49,094 nt of DNA, taken from contig JBOGOC010000023.1 of assembly GCA_050747525.1 (NCBI GenBank), positions 1 through 49,094 on the forward strand, written 5' to 3'. A model generated the notes under the pieces. The model ran no database searches, was not told where the DNA came from, and saw only the letters and a list, made by a program, of their open reading frames with translations. Made by a program: the position numbers and the translations under genes. This DNA is from JBOGOC01 sp050747525 (GTDB lineage Bacteria; Acidobacteriota; Polarisedimenticolia; JACPZX01; DASXTC01). Below, in pieces: positions 38,297-47,504 of the stretch (positions are counted from its first letter, which is position 1; each line of letters starts with the position of its first letter).

Positions 38297-39225
38297 CCCT
38301 TCACCACCATCCGCCCGGCCGCGGGGCGACCCGCGAAGTAGTCGACCAGGTTGCGCGCGGCCGTCCCGGCCATGAGCGCGCGCGTGCGGTGGGTCGCGCT
38401 GGCGACGTGCGGCGTGAGCACGACGTTGCGCATCCGCTTCAGCGCCGCCGGGATGGCGGGCTCGCGCTCGAACACGTCCAGCGCGGCGCCGCCCGGCCTG
38501 CCGGCGCGCAGGGCGGTCACCAGCGCCTTCTCGTCCACCGCGGTGCCGCGCGATGTGTTGACCAGGATCGCGCCGGGCTTCATGCGGGCCAGCTCGGGCG
38601 CGCCGATCATGTGCCGGGTGGCGGCCGAGGCCGGCACGTGCAGCGTGACGATGTCGGAGCGGGCCAGCAGGCGCGCCAGGCTCACCACCCGCATCCCGGT
38701 GGCGGCCTGCGCGCGATCCAGAGGCCGCCGGCCGTGGCACAGGAGCGTCATCCCGAACCCCGCGGCGCGACGCGCCACCGCGGTGCCGATGCGTCCGGGC
38801 CCCACGATCCCCAGCGTGGATCCCGACACGTCGGCCCCCAGCATGAACTCCAGGTCCCAGCCGCGGAACCGTCCGGCCCGGCAGAGCCGATCCCCTTCCA
38901 CGACCCGGCGCGCGGCCGCGAGGATCAACGCCCAGGTGTGGTCGGCGGTCGCCTCGGTGAGCACGCCCGGCGTGTTCATCACCGCGATGCCGCGCCTGGC
39001 CGCCTCCCCCAGGTCGATGTTGTCCACCCCCACCGCGCACTGCGAGACCACGCGCAGGGCGGGGAGCCGATCGAAGAAGCGCGCGTCCACGCGGTCGGTG
39101 AGCTGGACCAGCGCGCCGAGGGCCCCCGCGGCGCGCGCCGTGGAGCGGATCACGCGGAAGCGATCGCTCAGCAGGCGTTCGCTGTCGGGGAAGAGGCGGC
39201 GGGTGACCAGCACGGGGATCTTCAT
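38293..39225 (-). CDS. D-isomer-specific 2-hydroxyacid dehydrogenase
   Basis: A 310-residue NAD(P)-dependent dehydrogenase reducing 2-keto acids (glyoxylate or hydroxypyruvate reductase-like). Seen: KIPVLVTRRLFP start, SQCAVGVDNIDL, the Rossmann GIVGPGRIGTAVA, NTSRGTAVDEKAL with catalytic Arg, DVFEREP with Glu, and LTPHVASATHRTR with the catalytic His. Start: ATG 39225 lies 10 nt after a perfect TATAAT. In-frame ATG 39237 overlaps that hexamer. The message would be almost leaderless. It is coupled to the NrtS-like gene by ATGA overlap and divergent from the AIM24 gene. Confidence 0.92.
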   Translation of the reverse strand: MKIPVLVTRRLFPDSERLLSDRFRVIRSTARAAGALGALVQLTDRVDARFFDRLPALRVVSQCAVGVDNIDLGEAARRGIAVMNTPGVLTEATADHTWALILAAARRVVEGDRLCRAGRFRGWDLEFMLGADVSGSTLGIVGPGRIGTAVARRAAGFGMTLLCHGRRPLDRAQAATGMRVVSLARLLARSDIVTLHVPASAATRHMIGAPELARMKPGAILVNTSRGTAVDEKALVTALRAGRPGGAALDVFEREPAIPAALKRMRNVVLTPHVASATHRTRALMAGTAARNLVDYFAGRPAAGRMVVKG

Positions 39226-39235
39226 GAGGCGCGCC

Positions 39236-39243
39236 ATTATAAT
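39236..39243. promoter_or_regulatory. Symmetric -10 element ATTATAAT serving both strands
   Basis: The 8-bp palindrome gives TATAAT on the plus strand (39238-39243, 26 nt before the AIM24 ATG 39270) and TATAAT on the minus strand (ending 39236, 10 nt before the dehydrogenase ATG 39225). It is the only AT-rich site in the 44-bp divergent spacer, so it probably drives both genes. Confidence 0.62.
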
Positions 39244-39269
39244 CGGGGCCAACTCAAGGGAGGGCATCG

Positions 39270-39998
39270 ATGCAGATCGAGATCCGCTACCAGCCGTCCT
39301 ACTCGCTGGCCATCGTGTCGCTGGCTGCCAACGAATCGATCCAGGCCGAGTCGGGCGCCATGGTGAGCATGTCGTCGAACGTGCAGGTGGAGACCTCCAT
39401 GAAGGGGGGCATGCTGGGCGCGGTGGCCCGCAAGGTCCTGGGCGGCGAGTCGCTCTTCACCAACACCTTCACTTCGGCGGGGACCCCGGGAGAGATCACG
39501 CTGGCCCCGTCGCTCCCCGGCGACCTGACCACCGTGAGCCTGTCCAACGAGACCATGTTCATCCAGTCCGGATCGTTCCTGGCCGGCCATCCCAGCCTGG
39601 AGCTGGATCTCAGCTGGGGCGGGGCGCGTGCCTTCTTCGGCAGCGAGGGGCTGTTCCTGCTGCGCGCCACCGGGACCGGCCCTGTGGTGCTGAGCAGCTA
39701 CGGGGCCATCCACAAGGTGGAGATCGGCTCGGGCCGCTCGTACGTCTGCGACACCGGGCACGTGGTGGCTTTCACCCAGGGGCTGGAGTACGACGTGCGC
39801 AAGGTGGGGGGCTGGAAGTCGACGCTGCTGTCGGGCGAGGGGCTGGTGTGCGAGTTCCGCGGCAACGGGGTGCTGTGGCTGCAGACCCGCTCCACGCAGG
39901 CCTTCCTGTCGTGGCTCCTTCCGCGGCTGCCCACCGGCACGGGGGGTGGGGGCGGACGTGGCGGCGGAATCTTCGGGAACATCCTGAGCGGGAACTAG
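39270..39998 (+). CDS. AIM24 family protein (TIGR00266 type)
   Basis: A 242-residue beta-rich cytosolic protein. Seen: IEIRYQPSYSLAIVSLAANESIQAESGAMVSMS, SLFTNTFTSAGTPGEITLAPSLPGD and FIQSGSFLAGHPSLELD, matching the AIM24/tryptophan RNA-binding attenuator-like fold, with a Gly-rich tail. Known: the yeast homologue is needed for mitochondrial inner-membrane organisation; bacterial roles are undefined. A GGGAGG ribosome site sits about 6 nt before ATG 39270. Its TAG stop shares CTAG with the stop of the convergent gene. Confidence 0.88.
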   Translation: MQIEIRYQPSYSLAIVSLAANESIQAESGAMVSMSSNVQVETSMKGGMLGAVARKVLGGESLFTNTFTSAGTPGEITLAPSLPGDLTTVSLSNETMFIQSGSFLAGHPSLELDLSWGGARAFFGSEGLFLLRATGTGPVVLSSYGAIHKVEIGSGRSYVCDTGHVVAFTQGLEYDVRKVGGWKSTLLSGEGLVCEFRGNGVLWLQTRSTQAFLSWLLPRLPTGTGGGGGRGGGIFGNILSGN

Positions 39999-41209
39999 GC
40001 TTCCAGCTCGTCCGCCAGCAGCCTGAGGAACAGCCCCACGTCGGTCACGACGCCCGAGGCCTGCGCCGACCCGCGGTCGACCAGCTTGGTGACGGTGGCC
40101 GGGTTGATGTCCACGCACACGGTGCGCACCCACGACGGGGTCATGTTCCCCACGCCGATGCCGTGCAGCATGGTGCCCAGGATCAGCACCAGGTCGGCCC
40201 CCTCGAGCGATCGCGCGTAGCGCTCCTGCGCCGCCACCATGTCCATGAGGGTGTCGGGCATGGGGCCGTCGTCGCGGATCGAGCCGGCCAGCACCAGGTC
40301 CACGCCGTGGCGGATGCAGTCGTGCATCAGCCCGCGGGTGAGCACCCCCGACTCCACGGCCGCTCCCAGCGAGCCGGCGCGCCGGATGGCGTTGATGGCC
40401 CGCATGTGGTTGCGGTGCCCTTCGTGCACCGGGATTCCGGTGCGCGTGTCCACGCCCAGGGAGGTGTCCAGCAGCGCCGCCTCCACGTCGTGCACCGCCA
40501 GGGCGTTCCCCGACAGCACCGACTGCACGTAGCCGCCCCGGATGAGCCGGCCCAGGTGGGCCGAGCCTCCGGTGTGCACCACCACCGGGCCGGCCACCAC
40601 CACCGTGCGCCCCGACCGGCCGCGTATCTCCTTCATGGAGCCGGCCAGCGCCGCCGCCACCAGCTCCACGCGCCGCTCGGAGGAGACCTCGTTGTCCATG
40701 AACACGAAGTCCATCTTTTCCTTGTCGCGGAACGGCGGGAAGACCTGCACCCCCGCGATGCCGCACACCACCGGGTCGCCGGCGCGCACGTCGCGCAGCT
40801 TCACGCAGCGCGCGCCTCGGGCGTCCACCACCAGCACGGCGTCCATGCGCTGGTCGGCCACGTCGAGCCATGTATCCCGGTGGTAGATGCGCGTGCGGTG
40901 GTTGGTGGTGGAGTAGAAGTCGTCCGGGACGGTGCCGTCCTTCTCGGAAGGACGCAGCGTGACCGGGCGCTCCGGCTCCACCGGGTGGCAGCCCAGGGCG
41001 ACCAGGTTCTCCAGGATGCGCGACAGCCGGCCGGCGTCGGGGGCGGTGACCTTCATCTCCACGCGGGAGAAGTCGTGCACCGTGCGCCCGATGTCGAAGC
41101 TCAGCAGCTCGTACTGGCCGCCGTTCTCGACCACGATGTCGAGGTACTTCGACATCAGGCCCGTGTCGATGAGATGTCCTGTAGCGATGAGGCGACGGGT
41201 GTTGTCCAT
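39995..41209 (-). CDS. LOR/SDH-region protein of the TIGR00300 type, putative ornithine cyclodeaminase
   Basis: A 404-residue protein. Seen: TGHLIDTGLMSKYLDIVVENGGQYELLSFDIG at the N-terminus, FYSTTNHRTRIYH, GPVVVHTGGSAHLGRLIRGGYV in the middle, and LILGTMLHGIGVGNMTP with VDINPATVTKL near the C-terminus, which match the LOR/SDH conserved family. Known: homologues include an archaeal NAD-dependent ornithine cyclodeaminase and the C-terminal half of cyanobacterial AgrE/ArgZ (arginine dihydrolase), giving proline from ornithine. This gene lacks the arginine dihydrolase half. The in-frame ATG 41221 is an alternative start. It diverges from purC with almost no spacer. Confidence 0.8.
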   Translation of the reverse strand: MDNTRRLIATGHLIDTGLMSKYLDIVVENGGQYELLSFDIGRTVHDFSRVEMKVTAPDAGRLSRILENLVALGCHPVEPERPVTLRPSEKDGTVPDDFYSTTNHRTRIYHRDTWLDVADQRMDAVLVVDARGARCVKLRDVRAGDPVVCGIAGVQVFPPFRDKEKMDFVFMDNEVSSERRVELVAAALAGSMKEIRGRSGRTVVVAGPVVVHTGGSAHLGRLIRGGYVQSVLSGNALAVHDVEAALLDTSLGVDTRTGIPVHEGHRNHMRAINAIRRAGSLGAAVESGVLTRGLMHDCIRHGVDLVLAGSIRDDGPMPDTLMDMVAAQERYARSLEGADLVLILGTMLHGIGVGNMTPSWVRTVCVDINPATVTKLVDRGSAQASGVVTDVGLFLRLLADELEA

Positions 41210-41210
41210 A

Positions 41211-41262
41211 TCTGATACCATCAGGCCCCATGGTGAACAAAACTGACCTTCAGGGTATCAGA
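41211..41262. repeat. Spaced inverted repeat across the divergent starts of the cyclodeaminase and purC genes
   Basis: TCTGATACC (41211-41219) and GGTATCAGA (41254-41262) are perfect 9-bp complements 34 bp apart. The left arm lies in the divergent promoter, the right arm inside the purC 5' coding region. It may be a looping operator, but could be chance. Confidence 0.45.
41216..41221 (+). promoter_or_regulatory. -10-like TACCAT before purC
   Basis: TACCAT (4 of 6 matches) ends 8 nt before ATG 41230, inside the divergent gene's 5' end. It fits the short-leader spacing seen at other genes in the window. Confidence 0.35.
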
Positions 41263-42114
41263 CTTCACAGCCGCGGCAAGGTCCGCGACGTCTACGACAT
41301 GGGGGACCAGCTCCTGATGGTCTCCACCGATCGCATCTCGGCGTTCGATTTCGTGCTCCCCACCGAGATCCCCGACAAGGGGAAGGTGCTGACGTCCCTG
41401 TCGCTCTTCTGGTACGGCGTGGTGCGCGACATCGTCCCCACGCACATCGTCACCGCCGACCTGGCCCGCTATCCGGAGGCTCTGCGGCCGCACGCGGACC
41501 TGCTGTCGGGCCGGTCGATGCTCGTGCACAAGGCCGAGATGTTCCCGGTGGAGTGCGTGGTGCGCGCCTACTTGGCCGGGTCGGGCCACAAGGAGTACAA
41601 GGAGACCGGCGCGGTGTCGGGCCACCGGCTCCCGCCGGGCCTGAAGATGGCCGACAAGCTTCCCGAGCTGATCTTCACTCCCGCCACCAAGGAGACTTCG
41701 GGACACGACATCAACATCACCTACGAGGAGATGTCGCGCCTCATCGGCGACAAGGCCGCGGGCCGGCTGCGCGACCTGTCCCTGGCGGTCTTCCGCAAGG
41801 GGAGCGAGCTGGCGGAGCGCGCGGGGATCCTGCTGGCCGACACCAAGTTCGAGTTCGGCGTGGTGGACGGACGCATCGTGCTGGCCGACGAGGTGCTCAC
41901 CCCCGACTCGTCGCGCTTCTGGGAGGCCTCCGATCGCAAGCCCGGAGAGTCGCCGGCCTCGTTCGACAAGCAGTACGTGCGCGACTACCTGGAATCGATC
42001 TCCTGGAACAAGAAGCCCCCGGTCCCGGATCTTCCCAAGGACATCGTCGAGGGGACGAGGCAGCGGTACCTGGAGATCCATCACCGACTGACGGGCAAAC
42101 AGCTCGAAGCCTAG
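41230..42114 (+). CDS. purC: Phosphoribosylaminoimidazole-succinocarboxamide (SAICAR) synthase
   Basis: Joins aspartate to CAIR with ATP in de novo purine synthesis. Seen in 294 aa: HSRGKVRDVYDMGDQLLMVSTDRISAFDFVLP, VECVVRAYLAGSGHKEYKETG, IFTPATKETSGHDINIT and DTKFEFGVVDGRIVLADEVLTPDSSRFW, the ATP- and substrate-binding motifs of single-domain PurC; the DKQYVRDYLE tail is typical of the longer bacterial/yeast type. It is full length. No Shine-Dalgarno precedes ATG 41230. It stands alone, ending with CTAG shared with the nagZ stop. Confidence 0.97.
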   Translation: MVNKTDLQGIRLHSRGKVRDVYDMGDQLLMVSTDRISAFDFVLPTEIPDKGKVLTSLSLFWYGVVRDIVPTHIVTADLARYPEALRPHADLLSGRSMLVHKAEMFPVECVVRAYLAGSGHKEYKETGAVSGHRLPPGLKMADKLPELIFTPATKETSGHDINITYEEMSRLIGDKAAGRLRDLSLAVFRKGSELAERAGILLADTKFEFGVVDGRIVLADEVLTPDSSRFWEASDRKPGESPASFDKQYVRDYLESISWNKKPPVPDLPKDIVEGTRQRYLEIHHRLTGKQLEA

Positions 42115-43163
42115 GCGAGATCCGTCAGCCGCGACGCCAGCGCGTCGCGCGCCGAGGCGAAGGTTTCCCGGCCGGCCTCGGGCCGCAACGCCGCAGCGCG
42201 CAGTGCATCCAGCCTCCGGAACGCCTCGTCGATCCGCGCGGCCGGCAGCCGGCCGTCCTGGGCCCACGACCTCAGGCCGGCCAGGCTGCGCTCAATGGCG
42301 TCGGGATGCCGGCAGACCAGGGCCATGTCGCATCCGGAGACCAGCACGCGGGGCGCCAGATCTTCGTACGGGACGTGATCGGCCACGGCCTTCATTTCCA
42401 GATCGTCGGCCAGCGCCAGTCCCTCGAACCCCACTTCGCGTCTCAGAAGATCCGTCGCAATCCGCGGCACCAGCGTGGCGGCCAGCGGCTTGGGCCCCGC
42501 CCAGCCCGGGTAGTGCCCGTGGCCGATCATGACCACGCGGGCGCTGTCTTTCAGGCGATGGTAGGGGACCAGGTCGAGGCGGCGCAGCTCCTGCTCGTCC
42601 CTGGTGGCGGTGGGCAGGTGCAGGTGCGAGTCGGACGTGGTGGGGCCCAGCCCGGGGAAGTGCTTGAGGCATCCGGTCACCCCCGCGCGGGCCAGCCCGT
42701 CCAGCACCGCCCCCGCCAGGATCGATGCCTGCTCGGGATCCTCGCCGAACGATCGATCGCCGACGCCGTTGGTGGCCTCGGGCCCGCACAGATCCACCAC
42801 CGGCGTGAAGTCGATGTCGAATCCCAATGTGGCGAGCATCGCGCCGAGGCGCTCGGCCAGATCGCGCACCAGCTCTGGATTCCCGCGGGCGGCGAGGGCC
42901 GCGGCGGGAGGCAGCGTGGGGGTCATGGATCGCAGGCGGCTCACGCGGCCCCCTTCCTCGTCCACCGCCAGCAGCGGGCGTGGCTCGCAGATCTCACGCA
43001 GCGACGCGGTGAGGCGCATCACCTGATCGGGATCCACCAGGTTGCGGGAGAACAGGATGATGCCGCCGGGCCTGATGCGCGAGAGAAAACCGCGGAGCTC
43101 GCCGGAGAGCTCAACGCCGTCAAATCCGACAAAAAGAAGCTGCCCGAGATCGCGCGTATTCAC
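42111..43163 (-). CDS. nagZ: Beta-N-acetylhexosaminidase (GH3, NagZ type)
   Basis: Removes N-acetylglucosamine from muropeptides during cell-wall recycling. Seen in 350 aa: GQLLFVGFDG, RPGGIILFSRNLVDPDQV, LLAVDEEGGRVSRL, a KHFPGLGPTTSDSH loop carrying the NagZ signature (Lys-His-Phe-Pro-Gly, then Asp-Ser-His as general acid dyad), and LALADDLEMKAV with the catalytic Asp. It has no signal peptide, as expected for cytosolic NagZ. Start GTG 43163 lacks a ribosome site but falls 6 nt after a GAGATT with TTGACG 17 bp upstream, so a leaderless message is likely. Confidence 0.93.
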   Translation of the reverse strand: MNTRDLGQLLFVGFDGVELSGELRGFLSRIRPGGIILFSRNLVDPDQVMRLTASLREICEPRPLLAVDEEGGRVSRLRSMTPTLPPAAALAARGNPELVRDLAERLGAMLATLGFDIDFTPVVDLCGPEATNGVGDRSFGEDPEQASILAGAVLDGLARAGVTGCLKHFPGLGPTTSDSHLHLPTATRDEQELRRLDLVPYHRLKDSARVVMIGHGHYPGWAGPKPLAATLVPRIATDLLRREVGFEGLALADDLEMKAVADHVPYEDLAPRVLVSGCDMALVCRHPDAIERSLAGLRSWAQDGRLPAARIDEAFRRLDALRAAALRPEAGRETFASARDALASRLTDLA

Positions 43164-43169
43164 GGGCCG

Positions 43170-43198
43170 AATCTCGCAAAAAGCACGACGGTCGTCAA
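43170..43198 (-). promoter_or_regulatory. Candidate nagZ promoter
   Basis: Minus strand: TTGACG (43193-43198), 17-bp spacer, GAGATT (43170-43175). The predicted start falls on GTG 43163. The -10 is weak (3 of 6), the -35 strong (5 of 6). Confidence 0.45.
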
Positions 43199-43260
43199 GC
43201 GGCCCTTGCCCTGGGTCTCCATGGGCATTATCTTCACGGGGATTTCCTGGACTATCTGGA

Positions 43261-43286
43261 GGGTCGCTGTGCTAGATTTGCGACCC
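43261..43286 (+). promoter_or_regulatory. Palindrome over the probable -10 of the M23 peptidase gene
   Basis: GGGTCGC (43261-43267) faces GCGACCC (43280-43286) around a 12-bp centre that contains TAGATT (43273-43278), a likely -10. It ends 16 bp before GTG 43303. It could be a repressor site. Confidence 0.45.
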
Positions 43287-43302
43287 AATCAGCGGAGGCG
43301 TC

Positions 43303-44172
43303 GTGCCCGACCGGCACTACACGATCATGATCGTGCCCGGATCGAGAGCGAAGATCCTGCGCCTGAGAGTCCGCAAGAGCGTTCTGGCCGCGATTGTCTC
43401 TGTCGCGGCATTCGGCCTCGTGGGAACGGCTCTGCTCCCTATCCTCTATTACAGCGTCGCCCGCCGCACCAGTCAGCTGTCCGAGCTGCGCAAGGAGAAC
43501 CGGACCCTGCGGGCCGCATCCGAAGAGATCGCCTCCCTGCGCGAGCAGGTCGCCTTCTTCGAGAACAAGGCCAACAAGTTCGCCCTGATGGCCGGCGTCG
43601 AGAGCATCCCGTCGGCGGACGGAGGGGGCGGGCTGAGGCAGGAGCCTCAAGCGGATCTGTCCATCGTCAAGGACGAGATCGACAACCTGAAGGAACGTTC
43701 GGGGGTCCTGCGCGAGTCGTTCTCCATCCTGGAGAAGGTCTATCAGGATCAGAGCCTGCTGCTGGCCAACACCCCGTCGATCGCCCCGGTGAAGGGGATG
43801 ATCGCGTACGGTTACGCGTGGCGTAAGGACCCCTTCACGGGCGAGCGCGCGTTCCACAAGGGGCTGGACATCGTGGCCCCGCGCGGCACCCGCATCAAGT
43901 CCCCCGCGGACGGCGTGGTCATCAAGGCCAGCCGCGAGCCCGGTTACGGCAACGTGATCTACGTGTCCCACGGCAATGGCCTGGTCACGCGCTACGCCCA
44001 CCTGGACGGCTTCTCCGTGCGGCCCGGCCAGGACATCGGTCGCGGCGAGGTCATCGGCTACGTGGGCAACACGGGGCGCAGCCTGGGCGCCCATCTGCAC
44101 TACGAGGTCCTGGTCAACAACACCAAAGTGGACCCCAGCCAGTACATCCTCGACGACACGGTATCGTACTAG
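43303..44172 (+). CDS. Membrane-anchored M23 family (LytM-type) metallopeptidase
   Basis: A 289-residue envelope protein. Seen: a cytoplasmic basic head, one transmembrane helix (about 29-50, SVLAAIVSVAAFGLVGTALL), a periplasmic coiled coil (SELRKENRTLRAASEEIASLREQV), and a C-terminal M23 domain with His185 and Asp189 in HKGLDIVAPRG, YGNVIYVSHGNGLVTRYAHLD, and His264/His266 in HLHYEV. All zinc-site residues are present, so it may be an active peptidoglycan endopeptidase; adaptor roles for LytM proteins are also known. GTG 43303 has GGAGG 4 nt upstream. It precedes secA by 159 bp. Confidence 0.92.
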   Translation: MPDRHYTIMIVPGSRAKILRLRVRKSVLAAIVSVAAFGLVGTALLPILYYSVARRTSQLSELRKENRTLRAASEEIASLREQVAFFENKANKFALMAGVESIPSADGGGGLRQEPQADLSIVKDEIDNLKERSGVLRESFSILEKVYQDQSLLLANTPSIAPVKGMIAYGYAWRKDPFTGERAFHKGLDIVAPRGTRIKSPADGVVIKASREPGYGNVIYVSHGNGLVTRYAHLDGFSVRPGQDIGRGEVIGYVGNTGRSLGAHLHYEVLVNNTKVDPSQYILDDTVSY

Positions 44173-44183
44173 CCCCCATCCCC

Positions 44184-44212
44184 TTGACGTTGCTGGACTA
44201 ATTGACTAGAGT
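44184..44212 (+). promoter_or_regulatory. Sigma70-like promoter of the secA operon
   Basis: TTGACG (44184-44189), 17-bp spacer, TAGAGT (44207-44212). A start near 44219 gives a leader of about 113 nt before secA ATG 44332, room for secA translational control, though no arrest-peptide gene is seen in it. Confidence 0.6.
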
Positions 44213-44331
44213 GCGCCCATCGAGTCCGGGCAGACGGTCCGTTCTCCACCCGGCCACCTCGCATCTCGGCTTCCTCCACACGCTGGGCATCGGTCACGGG
44301 GGAAGGTGCATCCGGGGCGCACAAGGGACAG

Positions 44332-47000
<2,669 letters not shown>

Positions 47001-47004
<4 letters not shown>

Positions 47005-47504
47005 TGAGCGAATCGGAGCGCAGGTTCCTGGTGAAGCTCAACGCCCTGCACCCCGGTGCCGCGGGGGCCGCCGGCTACGGCGACGAGGCCTCGCGGACGT
47101 CCACGGAGGCCCGGCTGCGCGACGGGCTGGTCGAGGAAATGGCCCGGCTGCGGGCGAAGATCGACGAGCTGATGCGCGCGGCCGAAGAGGAAGGCGAAGA
47201 GGACATGCGCGACGATTTGGGCCGCATCGGTGAGCGCATGGAGCGCACCGCGGACGCCCTGGCCGGGGGGGAGGCCACCGCGTTCGCCGGCCGCGGCGAG
47301 GTCTCGCCGGCCGACCGCGAGCTGGTGTCGGGATACGATCTGCAGCTGCTGGAGGACATGGAGCTGCTGCAGCGCGACGTCATGGGGATGAAGTACGAGA
47401 CCATCGGCACGCTGACGCTGCGCGAGGTGGAAGGGACCCTCGCCGCCATCGAGCTGAAGGTGGTCAACCGGAAGGATGTGCTCGAGACCTCGGGAGGGTC
47501 GTGA
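47001..47504 (+). CDS. Uncharacterised coiled-coil protein between secA and guaB
   Basis: A 167-residue soluble protein I do not recognise. Seen: two helical coiled-coil stretches (GLVEEMARLRAKIDELMRAAEEEGEEDM and LQLLEDMELLQRDVMGMKYETIGTLTLREVEGTLAAIELK) and a strongly acidic middle; no cysteines, signal peptide or membrane segment. The start overlaps the secA stop (ATGA at 47001-47004) and the end overlaps the guaB start (GTGA at 47501-47504). That double coupling means it is translated in step with both essential genes. A chaperone-like or regulatory role is possible but unsupported. Confidence 0.78.
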
